A stretch of 64,000 nucleotides of DNA, taken from contig NZ_GL883879.1 of NCBI RefSeq assembly GCF_000205165.1, forward strand, positions 1 to 64,000, read 5' to 3'. Shown piece by piece: positions 28,475 through 37,112 of this stretch. This DNA is from Paraprevotella xylaniphila YIT 11841. GTDB lineage: Bacteria; Bacteroidota; Bacteroidia; Bacteroidales; Bacteroidaceae. A program made the position numbers and the translations under genes. The stretch's first letter is position 1. Each line of letters begins with the position of its first letter. The notes under the pieces are model-generated. The model did not search any database. It had not been told where the DNA came from and saw only the letters and a list, made by a program, of their open reading frames with translations.

Positions 28475-29818
28475 ATGAATAGCGAACAACAATACATAGA
28501 TATTTTCACCGGATGCCGGGAGATGCTCGACAGCCATAGTGTAGTGGCGTTGAATGCCTTGCGCGACAAGGCTTTTGAGGATTTCACCCGTCAGGGTTTC
28601 CCTACGCAGAAAGTGGAACGCTATAAGTATACGGATGTCTCGGCGGCCTTTGCGCCGGACTACGGGCTGAACCTGAACCGGGTAGAGTTTCCCGTCAATC
28701 CTTACGAGGCCTTCCGCTGTGATGTGCCGAACCTGAGCACTTCACTCTATTTCATGGTTAATGACAGTTTCTACCGGAAGGCACTTCCGGCCGCCGCGTT
28801 GCCCGAAGGCGTGGTGGTATGCTCCCTGAAGCAGGCGGCCGAGGATTATCCCGACCGGGTGTCGGCCTGCTACGGCAAACTGGCCCGTACGGAGAAAGAC
28901 GCGATTAACGCGCTGAACACGATGTTGGTGCAAGACGGACTTTTCATTTACGTGCCGCGTGGCGTGGTGGTGGAACGCACGTTGCAGGTGGTGAACATCC
29001 TGCGTTCCGACGTGGACCTGATGGCCAACCGCCGCGTACTGGTCGTATTGGAAGAAAACGCCCAGGTGCGGTTGCTTTTCTGCGACCATGCGATGGACGA
29101 TCGCAATTTCCTGACCACCCAAGTGGTGGAAGTCTTCGCAGCAGAGAACACCCGTCTGGAGTTGTATGAATTGGAGGAGACACACGTGAAGAACCGGCGT
29201 TTCAGTAACATGTATGTGCGTCAGCAGCGCGGCAGCGTGGTGAACCTCTACAACATTACGTTGCACAACGGCCAGACGCGCAACCGTACCGATTTGGTGT
29301 TGGACGGCGAAGGAGCCGAGTCGAACCTCTGCGGCCTGGTGATAGCCGACAAGGAGCAGCGCGTGGACAACAACACCCTGATAGACCACCGTGCCGGGCA
29401 TTGTACTAGCAACCAGTTGTATAAGTATGTGATGGACGAACGTTCCGTAGGCGCCTTTGCCGGACGGATTCTGGTACGGCAGGGCGCGCAGCATACGGTG
29501 TCGAACGAACGCAATGCCAACCTCTGTGCCACCAAAGAAGCCCGCATGTACAGCCAACCCATGTTGGAGATTTATGCCGACGACGTGAAGTGCAGCCACG
29601 GTTCCACGGTGGGACAGCTGAATGAACAAGCCCTGTTCTACATGCAGCAGCGCGGCATCAGCCGTGAAGAGGCACAGATGTTGCTCAAGTTCGCCTTTGC
29701 GGGCGAAGTCATCGACGCCATCTCCTTGGAGGCCTTGCGCGACCGCCTGCACCATTTGGTGGAGAAGCGTTTCCGTGGCGAGCTGAACCGTTGTTCGGGA
29801 TGCAAACTATGTAAATAA
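28475..29818 (+). CDS. sufD: Fe-S assembly protein SufD
   Basis: A 447-aa SufB paralogue that completes the SufBC2D scaffold. The beta-helix repeats (GLFIYVPRGVVVERTLQVVNI, LVLDGEGAESNLCGLVIADKEQ) and the C-terminal segment (DDVKCSHGSTVGQLNEQALFYMQQRGI) are diagnostic. The C-terminus ends in a Cys-rich tail (RCSGCKLCK). sufS follows 7 nt later. Confidence 0.98.
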   Translation: MNSEQQYIDIFTGCREMLDSHSVVALNALRDKAFEDFTRQGFPTQKVERYKYTDVSAAFAPDYGLNLNRVEFPVNPYEAFRCDVPNLSTSLYFMVNDSFYRKALPAAALPEGVVVCSLKQAAEDYPDRVSACYGKLARTEKDAINALNTMLVQDGLFIYVPRGVVVERTLQVVNILRSDVDLMANRRVLVVLEENAQVRLLFCDHAMDDRNFLTTQVVEVFAAENTRLELYELEETHVKNRRFSNMYVRQQRGSVVNLYNITLHNGQTRNRTDLVLDGEGAESNLCGLVIADKEQRVDNNTLIDHRAGHCTSNQLYKYVMDERSVGAFAGRILVRQGAQHTVSNERNANLCATKEARMYSQPMLEIYADDVKCSHGSTVGQLNEQALFYMQQRGISREEAQMLLKFAFAGEVIDAISLEALRDRLHHLVEKRFRGELNRCSGCKLCK

Positions 29819-29825
29819 GAGAAAG

Positions 29826-31040
29826 ATGTACGACATACAAGAGATACGGAAAGACTTCCCCATCCTGGGGCGCGAGGTCTACGGTCGCCCGTTGGTCTAT
29901 CTGGACAACGGGGCCACGACGCAGAAGCCCCGCTGCGTGGTGGAAGCCATGACGGACGAATACTACAACGTGAACGCCAACGTGCACCGGGGCGTGCACT
30001 TCCTTTCGCAGCAGGCCACGGAGCTGCACGAGGCGGCCCGCGAGACGGTGCGCCGCTTCCTGAATGCCCGCTCGCCGGCCGAGATCGTGTTCACGCGCGG
30101 CACGACGGAGAGCATCAACCTCGTGGCTTCCTGCTTCGGCGAGGCCTTCATGCGCGAGGGCGACGAAGTCATCCTCAGCGAGATGGAGCACCACTCCAAC
30201 ATCGTGAGTTGGCAACTCCTGCAGGCGCGGCGGGGCATCAAGTTGCGGGTGGTTCCGATAAACGACCGTGGTGAACTGGTTCTGGACGAATACGAGCAGC
30301 TTTTTAATGACCGCACGCGCATCGTCAGCGTGACGCACGTGAGCAACGTGTTGGGCACGGTCAATCCCATACGCCGGATGATTGAAACCGCCCATGCCCA
30401 CGGCGTGCCCGTATTAGTGGACGGTGCGCAGAGCACTCCGCATTTTGCAGTAGACGTGCAGTCGCTCGATTGTGATTTCTTTGCCTTCAGCGGCCATAAG
30501 ATTTATGGTCCCACGGGCGTGGGCGTGCTTTATGGCAAAGAGACGTGGCTCGACCGTCTGCCGCCTTATATGGGAGGCGGAGAGATGATCCGGCACGTCA
30601 CTTTCGAACGTACCACCTTTAATGAATTGCCGTTCAAGTTTGAGGCCGGCACGCCCGACTACGTGGCCACCACGGGGTTGGCGCGCGCCCTCGATTACGT
30701 CTCCGCCTTGGGCATGGACAGCATCTATGCGCACGAGCAGGAACTGGCCCGTTATGCACTGGAGCGCATGCGCCGCATTCCCGGCATGCGCATATTGGGC
30801 GAAGCCGGGGAGCGGGATGCCGTCATATCCTTCCTGGTGGGCGATATCCACCACCTGGACATGGGTACGCTGCTCGACCGCCTGGGCATCGCCGTGCGCA
30901 CGGGCCACCACTGCGCCGAGCCGCTGATGCGCCGTCTGGGCGTGGAGGGCACGGTGCGCGTCTCCTTCGGCCTCTACAACACCCTCGAGGAGGTGGACGC
31001 CCTGGCCGAAGGCATCGAAAGGGTTGCCAAGATGTTCTGA
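29826..31040 (+). CDS. sufS: Cysteine desulfurase SufS
   Basis: A 404-aa class V aminotransferase-fold enzyme that takes sulfur from cysteine for the SufBCD scaffold. The PLP-binding Lys225 lies in FSGHKIYGPTGVG and the persulfide-forming Cys363 in RTGHHCAEPLM, characteristic of the SufS group. No sufE or sufU lies within the window, so the sulfur acceptor must be encoded elsewhere. Last gene of the operon. The coding sequence is noticeably GC-richer than its neighbours. Confidence 0.98.
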   Translation: MYDIQEIRKDFPILGREVYGRPLVYLDNGATTQKPRCVVEAMTDEYYNVNANVHRGVHFLSQQATELHEAARETVRRFLNARSPAEIVFTRGTTESINLVASCFGEAFMREGDEVILSEMEHHSNIVSWQLLQARRGIKLRVVPINDRGELVLDEYEQLFNDRTRIVSVTHVSNVLGTVNPIRRMIETAHAHGVPVLVDGAQSTPHFAVDVQSLDCDFFAFSGHKIYGPTGVGVLYGKETWLDRLPPYMGGGEMIRHVTFERTTFNELPFKFEAGTPDYVATTGLARALDYVSALGMDSIYAHEQELARYALERMRRIPGMRILGEAGERDAVISFLVGDIHHLDMGTLLDRLGIAVRTGHHCAEPLMRRLGVEGTVRVSFGLYNTLEEVDALAEGIERVAKMF

Positions 31041-31059
31041 GGCTTCCTCTTTAGTTATA

Positions 31060-31110
31060 CATCCGTGCCCCGAGGACAGGTTATAACACCAAGTCTTCGG
31101 GGCACGGATG
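31060..31110. terminator. Terminator hairpin after sufS
   Basis: CATCCGTGCCCCGA (31060-31073) pairs perfectly with TCGGGGCACGGATG (31097-31110) over a 23-nt loop. It lies between the convergent sufS and the small gene at 31125, and probably serves both. Confidence 0.7.
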
Positions 31111-31124
31111 GTTTGATACGCTTT

Positions 31125-31298
31125 TTAGTTCCACTCCTCCCACGTGTACATTTCCCTTTCTTCGTGCGTCAGGGTATAGAGTGCTTCGTAAGCTTCTTCT
31201 TCGGTTGAACCGTAAGCATAACAAGATGGATTTTGCAGTTGATAAGCTAAAAATCCGTCAGTTGTTTCTTCAATGCCGAATGAAATCTGTGTATCCAT
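31125..31298 (-). CDS. 57-aa HicB-like small protein
   Basis: A 57-codon frame from ATG at 31298 to TAA at 31125. The peptide (MDTQISFGIEETTDGFLAYQ, then NPSCYAYGSTEEEAYEAL) has the pattern of HicB-type antitoxin folds: a beta strand, a DGxxAYxxxxPxCxxxGxTxEEA core and a helix. No HicA-like partner is encoded on either side, so it would be an orphan. A -7 box lies upstream at 31323. Shortness leaves some doubt, but composition, pattern and promoter together support a real gene. Confidence 0.65.
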   Translation of the reverse strand: MDTQISFGIEETTDGFLAYQLQNPSCYAYGSTEEEAYEALYTLTHEEREMYTWEEWN

Positions 31299-31322
31299 AA
31301 TCTTTATGATTTTTAGTCAGGG

Positions 31323-31330
31323 CAAAGGTA
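31323..31330 (-). promoter_or_regulatory. -7 box for the HicB-like small gene
   Basis: Minus strand TACCTTTG matches TAnnTTTG, 25 nt upstream of the ATG at 31298. Confidence 0.5.
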
Positions 31331-31520
31331 ACCGTTTGTTGTTTCAAACTCGTGAAAAAGACGATAAAATCCCTTTTCATTCCGCTTGTTTGAACCTGTA
31401 GCGGACGAGTATGGGATTGGAGGCGTCTTTAGTAGGAGGTAAAGGTAAATAAAGATAGACTGACGGGCAAACTTCTATGGGATTTTTTGTGCCGGCATGC
31501 TTTTGCCTCTTTTCTTTTTG

Positions 31521-31528
31521 TATCTTTG
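31521..31528 (+). promoter_or_regulatory. -7 box directly before rnhB
   Basis: TATCTTTG ends 6 nt before the ATG at 31534, so the message would have almost no leader. TTTTG at 31501-31505 may be a short-spaced -33. Confidence 0.5.
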
Positions 31529-31533
31529 CCACC

Positions 31534-32157
31534 ATGTTGTTACCGTATTTAAATCCAGATTTGATAGAGGCCGGCCTTGACGAAGCCGGGCGCGGCTGTC
31601 TGGCCGGGGCGGTGTACGCTGCGGCGGTCATCCTGCCGAAAGATTACCGCAATGAGATGCTCAACGACTCCAAACAGTTGAGCGAAAAAAAGCGGTATTT
31701 GTTGCGCGGACAGATAGAGCGGGACGCGTTGGCATGGGCCGTAGGCGTCGTCACGCCGCAGGAAATCGACGAAATCAATATCCTCAACGCTTCGTTCCTT
31801 GCCATGCACCGGGCACTCGACCAGTTGGCCGTTCGTCCGGAGGCTCTTTTGGTGGACGGGAACCGCTTCAAGCCTTACCGGGACCTGCCGCATACCACCG
31901 TGGTGAAAGGTGACGGGAAATATATGAGCATTGCCGCCGCTTCCATTTTGGCCAAGACTTACCGCGATGATTACATGCTCCGCTTGCATGAGGAATATCC
32001 TGTGTACCATTGGGATTCCAACAAAGGTTATCCGGCCAAGGCGCACCGTGAAGCCATCCGCCGCCATGGCGTGACACCCTACCACCGGATGAGTTATAAC
32101 CTGTTGGGAGACGGACAGATGGAACTCTTTGCTCCCGACGAGACGAAAGGGCGATGA
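31534..32157 (+). CDS. rnhB: Ribonuclease HII
   Basis: A 207-aa RNase HII that cleaves RNA in RNA-DNA hybrids and removes single ribonucleotides. The catalytic pair Asp16-Glu17 lies in GLDEAGRGC, with the third acidic residue in LLVDGNRF and the fourth in KTYRDDYM. I take the ATG at 31534 ([10 protein letters not shown]); a frame opening at 31477 would add 19 hydrophobic residues upstream of a promoter box. The WYL regulator starts 3 nt after its stop. Confidence 0.97.
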   Translation: MLLPYLNPDLIEAGLDEAGRGCLAGAVYAAAVILPKDYRNEMLNDSKQLSEKKRYLLRGQIERDALAWAVGVVTPQEIDEINILNASFLAMHRALDQLAVRPEALLVDGNRFKPYRDLPHTTVVKGDGKYMSIAAASILAKTYRDDYMLRLHEEYPVYHWDSNKGYPAKAHREAIRRHGVTPYHRMSYNLLGDGQMELFAPDETKGR

Positions 32158-32160
32158 CCG

Positions 32161-33075
32161 ATGGAACTGGGTATTTTTGAACGGCAGTTGAGGCTGATGG
32201 TGTTGCTCACGCAAAACCGTGAATATTCCTTGGAAGAACTGTGCCGCAAGCTGGACATGAGCCGCCGCACGTTGTACCGTTACCTGGAACTGTTCCGCGA
32301 CATCGGTTTCGAGGTGGTCAAGCAAGGTAGCGTTTACCGTCTCGATAAGTCGTCGCCTTTCTTTAAGGAAATCACCCAGTTGGTCCATTTCACCGAAGAC
32401 GAGGCACTCACGTTACGGCACGTGCTCGACATGGCTTCCGGTACGGATGTACAGGTGCGTCATTTGCGCCATAAACTGGAGCGTATCTATGATTTCGGGA
32501 TATTGAATGCGGTGGAAACCGACCCGGGACAGGCAGAAAAGCTTCAGCAGTTGTACGAGGCCGTGAAACTCCACCGCCAGGTGGTGTTGCACGATTACAG
32601 TTCTGCGCACAGCAACCGGACGAGCAACCGTGTGGTGGAACCCTATTTGTTTCTGGACCATCATGACGGGATTCGTTGTTACGAACTGCAAAGCGGCCAG
32701 AACAAGACGTTCAAAGTGAGCCGTATCGGCAGGGTGGAAGTCTTGGATTTATTGTGGAGCCACGAAGAACAGCATGCGATGGTGTATACCGACCTGTTCC
32801 GTTTCAGTGGCGAGGAACGCCGCCGGGTCGTGTTGCGGCTCGGCCGTTTGGCGTGCAGCTTGTTGAAGGAAGAATGCCCGCAGGCCATCCGCTCGTTGCA
32901 GCCCGACGGGGCGGACCATTGGTTGTTGTCGACGGATGTGTGCAGTTTTCAGGGCGTGGGGCGGTTCGTGTTGGGGCTGTTTGAAGACGTGGAAGTGTTG
33001 GAGTCGCCCGAATTCAAGTTGTTTTTGCGGGAGAAAATCAAAGATTTAACAAAAAAAGCCGGTGTTGTGTCGTAG
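32161..33075 (+). CDS. WYL-domain transcriptional regulator
   Basis: A 304-aa YafY-type regulator. The N-terminal winged helix-turn-helix (REYSLEELCRKLDMSRRTLYRYLELF, about 15-45) is followed by a WYL ligand-sensing domain (about 135-215; here DGIRCYELQSGQNKTFKVSRIG) and a C-terminal WCX-like extension. Proteins of this type often bind single-stranded nucleic acid and control stress or defence genes, but no defence gene is adjacent. It forms a tight pair with rnhB. Confidence 0.9.
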   Translation: MELGIFERQLRLMVLLTQNREYSLEELCRKLDMSRRTLYRYLELFRDIGFEVVKQGSVYRLDKSSPFFKEITQLVHFTEDEALTLRHVLDMASGTDVQVRHLRHKLERIYDFGILNAVETDPGQAEKLQQLYEAVKLHRQVVLHDYSSAHSNRTSNRVVEPYLFLDHHDGIRCYELQSGQNKTFKVSRIGRVEVLDLLWSHEEQHAMVYTDLFRFSGEERRRVVLRLGRLACSLLKEECPQAIRSLQPDGADHWLLSTDVCSFQGVGRFVLGLFEDVEVLESPEFKLFLREKIKDLTKKAGVVS

Positions 33076-33132
33076 ATTGACACGACGGCATCGTTTCTTT
33101 GCACCATGAAGTTCAACCTTTAAAACTTTACG

Positions 33133-33444
33133 ATGATGAAGAAAGAAATGATTCTGCCGTCCTCTTCCGTCCGTTCCGGACAGTATGCGGCTTCCCGTCC
33201 TTCCGTTTTTGCGGCTTTCAAAGGTTATTGTTTGCGCAGCAAGGCGGTGCACTCCCTTTCTGCGTTCTACAGCCGTTTGTTGGAAACTTGCGTCACCCCT
33301 TTGCAGACGCTGCATCTTCTTCATGCACAAATGGCTTTTGTCCTGATGGTTTTTCCGTTCCCGTTTTCTCCTTTTGTCCGTTTTTTGTTCTTGGGCTGGT
33401 TTGCACTGACGATGGTGCAATGCCGTCGTGCGGGATTGAAATAA
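33133..33444 (+). CDS. Small hydrophobic protein of unknown function
   Basis: A 103-aa frame starting ATGATGAAGAAAG. The N-terminal half is basic and aromatic (RPSVFAAFKGYCLRSKAV), then LQTLHLLHAQMAFV leads into one or two membrane segments (MAFVLMVFPFPFSPFVRFLFLGWFAL) and a basic end. The N-terminal pattern resembles short Bacteroidetes proteins of the RxSVFxxFxxKxYxxFxSLG type, which gives some support that it is real. TTTCTTTG at 33094 could be its -7 box. A function cannot be assigned. Confidence 0.5.
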   Translation: MMKKEMILPSSSVRSGQYAASRPSVFAAFKGYCLRSKAVHSLSAFYSRLLETCVTPLQTLHLLHAQMAFVLMVFPFPFSPFVRFLFLGWFALTMVQCRRAGLK

Positions 33445-33550
33445 ACGGTACGGTCGGAGGGCTTTGAAGACGGTCTGACTTGAAATGCTGACAGCTTGCA
33501 ATGACTTGTTTATAAACGTGTTATGTTTCTCCTTAAATTCGATTTTTTTT

Positions 33551-33622
33551 CTGCGCCAAACGAAAAATCAATCGGCTGAGACTGATTTTTCGTTTGGCGC
33601 AGATTGATTTTCCGTTCTCTGC
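33551..33622. repeat. 22-nt palindromic repeat family, with a 20-bp perfect inverted repeat
   Basis: CTGCGCCAAACGAAAAATCA (33551-33570) pairs with its exact complement at 33583-33602 over a 12-nt loop. The region also reads as three 22-nt units from 33557; the last (33601-33622, core AGATTGATTTT-CGTTCT) matches the unit at 51138-51159 at 20 of 22 positions. A T run precedes the left arm. Confidence 0.85.
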
Positions 33623-33758
33623 ACATCGCTGAAACGAATGGCAGAGGGCTGAAAAAGTTTTGTCTTTTTGTCCCATTGTACCAAGAGGCATGGGAAAGGC
33701 ATAGAGATAAAAGGTGTGAAATTTCTTCGCAGGCGGGAATATTCTCGAAAACTATTCG

Positions 33759-33766
33759 TAATTTTG
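33759..33766 (+). promoter_or_regulatory. -7 box for gpmI
   Basis: TAATTTTG matches TAnnTTTG, 43 nt upstream of the gpmI ATG. Confidence 0.55.
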
Positions 33767-33809
33767 CACGGATAACGGAAAGAATGATCATTCTAAAAAA
33801 TATAAAATT

Positions 33810-35327
33810 ATGGCAAAGAAAGCACTTTTAATGATTCTCGACGGATGGGGAATGGGTAATCACGGCAAGGGTGACGTAATCTTCAACACCCCGACGCCGT
33901 ATATGGACTATTTGGCCCAGAATTATCCGATGTCGCAGTTGCAGGCTTCGGGTGAGAACGTGGGATTGCCCGACGGACAGATGGGGAATTCCGAGGTGGG
34001 CCACCTCAATATCGGCGCAGGCCGTATCGTGTACCAGGACTTGGTGAAAATCAACCGTGCCTGTGCCGACGGCAGCATCTTGAAGAATCCCGAAATTGTT
34101 TCGGCTTACGAATACGCCAAGCAGAACGGTAAGAGCGTGCATTTGATGGGATTGACCTCTACCGGCGGCGTGCACTCTTCGTTGGACCATCTGTTCACGC
34201 TGTGCGGCATTTCCAAGACTTACGGCATCGAGCATACTTACGTGCATTGCTTCATGGACGGGCGTGACACCGACCCGAAGAGCGGAAAGGGCTTCATCGA
34301 GCAGTTGCAGGCCGAGTGCGAGAAGACAGGCTGCGTCATTGCTTCCATCATCGGCCGTTTCTACGCCATGGACCGCGACAAGCGTTGGGAACGTGTGAAA
34401 GAGGCTTACGACCTTTTGGTGAAAGGTGAAGGCAAGCAGGCTACGGACATGGTGGCTGCCATGCAGGAATCTTATGACGAAGGCGTAACCGATGAGTTTG
34501 TGAAAGCTATCAATAATTCTACGGTGGATGGTACAATCAAGGAAGGCGATGTAGTGATTTTCTTCAACTACCGCAACGACCGTGCCAAGGAACTGACTGT
34601 GGTGCTCACTCAGCAGGACATGCCGGAACAGGGCATGATGACAATACCGGGCTTGCAGTACTATTGTATGACACCCTACGATGCCAGTTTCAAGGGCGTG
34701 CACATCCTCTTCCCGAAAGAGAACGTGCAGGACACGTTGGGTGAATACCTGAGCAAACAGGGTAAGACGCAGTTGCATACGGCAGAGACGGAGAAATATG
34801 CACACGTGACGTTCTTCTTCAACGGTGGGCGCGAGACTCCGTTCGAAGGAGAAGACCGTATCTTGGTTCCGTCTCCGAAAGTGGCTACATACGACTTGAA
34901 ACCGGAGATGAGTGCATACGAGGTGAAAGACAAGCTGGTGGCTGCCATCAAGGAGAACAAGTACGACTTCATCGTGGTGAACTTTGCCAATGGCGACATG
35001 GTGGGCCATACGGGTATTTACGAGGCTATCGAAAAGGCGGTGAAGGCCGTAGACGAATGCGTGAAGGAAGTGGTGGAGACAGCCAAGGCTGCCGACTATG
35101 AGACCATCATTATTGCCGACCACGGCAATGCCGACAATGCCATCAATCCGGACGGTACGCCCAATACGGCTCACTCGTTGAATCCAGTGCCGTTCATTTA
35201 CGTGACAGCCAACAAGCAGGCTAAGGTGGAGAATGGTATTTTGGCCGATGTGGCACCTTCCATCCTGCATATCATGGGGTTGGAACAACCTTCCGACATG
35301 ACGGGCCAGAACTTGATAAAAGATTAA
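33810..35327 (+). CDS. gpmI: 2,3-bisphosphoglycerate-independent phosphoglycerate mutase
   Basis: A 505-aa manganese-dependent mutase of glycolysis (3- to 2-phosphoglycerate). The first metal site DGWG lies at residues 10-13 and the phospho-acceptor Ser61 in [24 protein letters not shown] and the C-terminal metal ligands ADHGNAD and [11 protein letters not shown] are all present. Monocistronic, with its own -7 box and terminator. Confidence 0.99.
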   Translation: MAKKALLMILDGWGMGNHGKGDVIFNTPTPYMDYLAQNYPMSQLQASGENVGLPDGQMGNSEVGHLNIGAGRIVYQDLVKINRACADGSILKNPEIVSAYEYAKQNGKSVHLMGLTSTGGVHSSLDHLFTLCGISKTYGIEHTYVHCFMDGRDTDPKSGKGFIEQLQAECEKTGCVIASIIGRFYAMDRDKRWERVKEAYDLLVKGEGKQATDMVAAMQESYDEGVTDEFVKAINNSTVDGTIKEGDVVIFFNYRNDRAKELTVVLTQQDMPEQGMMTIPGLQYYCMTPYDASFKGVHILFPKENVQDTLGEYLSKQGKTQLHTAETEKYAHVTFFFNGGRETPFEGEDRILVPSPKVATYDLKPEMSAYEVKDKLVAAIKENKYDFIVVNFANGDMVGHTGIYEAIEKAVKAVDECVKEVVETAKAADYETIIIADHGNADNAINPDGTPNTAHSLNPVPFIYVTANKQAKVENGILADVAPSILHIMGLEQPSDMTGQNLIKD

Positions 35328-35349
35328 TTTTACTTTATTCATGAATCCC

Positions 35350-35396
35350 GGGCAAGGCTTCCGCACTCAGGGGCGTGGAGGCTTTGCCCTTTTTTG
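35350..35396 (+). terminator. Terminator of gpmI
   Basis: GGGCAAGGCTTCC pairs with GGAGGCTTTGCCC (two G-T pairs) across 14 nt, followed by six T. Confidence 0.88.
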
Positions 35397-35505
35397 TCCT
35401 CTCTTGGGTGTCGGCATTTCTTCTCTATCATGGCGTTGAGGAGCCTTTGATGCGCCTATGGTCTCAAAAACGGGAATAAATCTCCGGATTACCGAAAAAA
35501 AGCTT

Positions 35506-35513
35506 TATTTTTG
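35506..35513 (+). promoter_or_regulatory. -7 box for ung
   Basis: TATTTTTG matches TAnnTTTG, 20 nt before the ATG at 35534. Confidence 0.5.
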
Positions 35514-35533
35514 TAGGTATAAAGAAAGAGTTT

Positions 35534-36196
35534 ATGGATGTACAAATAGAACCGAGTTGGAAACAGCATTTGGCTCCGGAATTTGAGAAGCCTTATTTCG
35601 TGAAGTTGACGAATTTCGTTCGTCAGGAGTATCGTACGACGACTTGTTATCCTCCGGGAAAGTTGATTTTTAATGCTTTCAACCTCTGTCCGTATGACAA
35701 GGCGAAGGTGGTCATTATCGGACAAGACCCTTATCACGGGCCGGGGCAGGCGCATGGTTTGTGTTTTTCTGTCAATGACGGAGTCCCCTTTCCGCCGTCC
35801 TTGCAGAATATTTTTAAAGAAATACATGATGATTTGGGGGTGCCGGTGCCTCCGAGTGGCAATTTGGCTCGTTGGGCTGAACAAGGTGTGTTGTTGCTCA
35901 ATGCCACATTGACGGTACGTGCCCACCAGGCCGGGTCGCATCAGCGTCAGGGATGGGAGGCGTTTACCGATGCCGCCATCAAGGCACTGGCCGAGGGACG
36001 CGAACATCTGGTCTTTATACTTTGGGGGGCTTATGCCCAAAAGAAAGGGGCGTTTATCGACCGTAGCCGCCATTTGGTATTGGCTTCGGCCCATCCGTCT
36101 CCATTGTCTGCCTATCATGGCTTTTTTGGGAACAGGCATTTCAGCTTGGCCAATGCTTATTTGGAACAACACGGGGAAATACCGATAAACTGGTAG
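35534..36196 (+). CDS. ung: Uracil-DNA glycosylase
   Basis: A 220-aa family 1 uracil-DNA glycosylase that removes uracil from DNA. The catalytic water-activating motif GQDPYHG is present (Asp65), as are the substrate loop [12 protein letters not shown] and the minor-groove loop AHPSPLSAY with its catalytic His. Length is typical. The next gene begins 6 nt after the stop, so the two are probably cotranscribed. Confidence 0.98.
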   Translation: MDVQIEPSWKQHLAPEFEKPYFVKLTNFVRQEYRTTTCYPPGKLIFNAFNLCPYDKAKVVIIGQDPYHGPGQAHGLCFSVNDGVPFPPSLQNIFKEIHDDLGVPVPPSGNLARWAEQGVLLLNATLTVRAHQAGSHQRQGWEAFTDAAIKALAEGREHLVFILWGAYAQKKGAFIDRSRHLVLASAHPSPLSAYHGFFGNRHFSLANAYLEQHGEIPINW

Positions 36197-36202
36197 GATG
36201 CC

Positions 36203-36808
36203 ATGAAGAACGACCGTATACCTATGATTCAGATAGACGATACCATTATCTCTATCGATTGCTTGAACGAGAAGTTTTGTTGCGACCTCGATGCCTGCAA
36301 GGGGGAGTGTTGCATAGAGGGAGATGCGGGTGCTCCTGTGGAATTGGACGAAGTGGCCGAGTTGGAAGAGGCTTTGCCGGTGGTGTGGCCTTGGTTGTCG
36401 GCTTCGGCCCAGGCTGTGATCGACCGGCAGGGCGTGGTTTACACGGATGAAGACGGAGATATGGTCACCAGTATTGTCAACGGGAAAGATTGCGTGTTCA
36501 CGTGTTATGACGAGCGCGGTTATTGTTATTGTGCTTTGGAGAAAGCCTACCGCGAAGGGAAGATCTCGTTCTACAAACCGTTGTCCTGCCATCTTTACCC
36601 CATTCGTTTGAAGAAGATTGGCGGTTGTGTGGCGTTGAACTACCATCGTTGGGATGTATGCAAGATGGCCGTGATGAAGGGCGGGCATTTGAATCTTCCG
36701 GTTTACCGTTTCCTGAAAGAACCGCTCATACGCCGTTTCGGCGAAGAATGGTACACGGAACTGGAGAGTGCAGCAAAGGAATTGAAAGAACAGGGCTACT
36801 TGGAATGA
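36203..36808 (+). CDS. DUF3109 family Cys-rich protein
   Basis: A 201-aa soluble protein with three cysteine clusters: FCCDLDACKGECC (about 26-38), FTCYDERGYCYC (about 99-110) and SCHLYPIR. The pattern matches the DUF3109 family, related to YkgJ-type proteins thought to bind zinc or an iron-sulfur cluster. Its role is unknown. Cotranscribed with ung, which may hint at a repair or metal link but is only context. Confidence 0.85.
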   Translation: MKNDRIPMIQIDDTIISIDCLNEKFCCDLDACKGECCIEGDAGAPVELDEVAELEEALPVVWPWLSASAQAVIDRQGVVYTDEDGDMVTSIVNGKDCVFTCYDERGYCYCALEKAYREGKISFYKPLSCHLYPIRLKKIGGCVALNYHRWDVCKMAVMKGGHLNLPVYRFLKEPLIRRFGEEWYTELESAAKELKEQGYLE

Positions 36809-36919
36809 GAGCCGATATGCAGGGATGATGTGAATCGTAAACCGTCTGACAGTATAGGCTTGTTCTGCGAAAGTAAAAAAATATCAGTCGCTCTCTTCCC
36901 AAGAGAGCGACTGACAATG

Positions 36920-36927
36920 CAAAAATA
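36920..36927 (-). promoter_or_regulatory. -7 box inside invertible element 1
   Basis: Minus strand TATTTTTG, a match to TAnnTTTG, 4 bp inside the left repeat. The -33 position has no clear TTTG. Confidence 0.55.
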
Positions 36928-36999
36928 CCATAATTATTTGAGAAAGAAGAAAGAACAATGCAAAATATTTTAGCATTGTCCAACAAAATGAGCAAGCTG

Positions 37000-37021
37000 T
37001 TTTAAATCACGTGATTTAAAA
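37000..37021. repeat. 22-bp perfect palindrome inside invertible element 1
   Basis: TTTTAAATCAC followed directly by GTGATTTAAAA, a perfect two-fold palindrome without a loop, as expected for a dimeric DNA-binding protein. Confidence 0.8.
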
Positions 37022-37112
37022 CCATAGTCTGGAATTCATTCATAATGTTTTAAATACGTCAGTCGCTCTCTTGGGAAGAGTGCGATTATTTATTAATTAA
37101 AAACAAGGTATT

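Larger units (their letters stand above)
33445..33809. other. Intergenic region with a strong palindrome
   Basis: 365 nt upstream of gpmI. It contains the 20-bp perfect inverted repeat and 22-nt units described separately (33551-33622) and the gpmI -7 box at 33759. I see no protein gene. Confidence 0.7.
36893..37080. promoter_or_regulatory. Putative invertible promoter 1 (OFF orientation)
   Basis: A 23-bp perfect inverted repeat (36893-36915 and 37058-37080; right copy starts GTCAGTCGCTCTCTT) encloses exactly 142 bp. The left copy belongs to a larger palindrome (36884-36914, 14-bp arms, loop CCC); the right copy has loop GGG and then diverges. The only consensus -7 box inside, at 36920-36927, is on the minus strand and 4 bp from the left repeat, so transcription would leave to the left, away from the lipoprotein gene at 37113. 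Inversion would place it to drive that gene, with the message starting within the repeat. This is the form of Bacteroidota phase-variable promoters; the orientation shown is presumably OFF. Inversion itself is inferred. Confidence 0.75.
36809..37112. other. Intergenic region largely occupied by invertible element 1
   Basis: 304 nt with no gene. It contains the inverted repeats at 36893-36915 and 37058-37080, an outward-reading -7 box, a 22-bp palindrome (37000-37021) and a hairpin ACAATGC/GCATTGT (36955-36979). Confidence 0.75.

Noticed and set aside
33828-35366. A 512-codon frame antisense to gpmI
   Set aside because: Same codon-phase shadow effect as at pnp; no family resemblance.
36884-37085. 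A small transposable element (MITE) bounded by terminal inverted repeats
   Set aside because: No target-site duplication is visible, and the same spacer length with a promoter box at the same place in two elements directly upstream of genes fits promoter inversion better.
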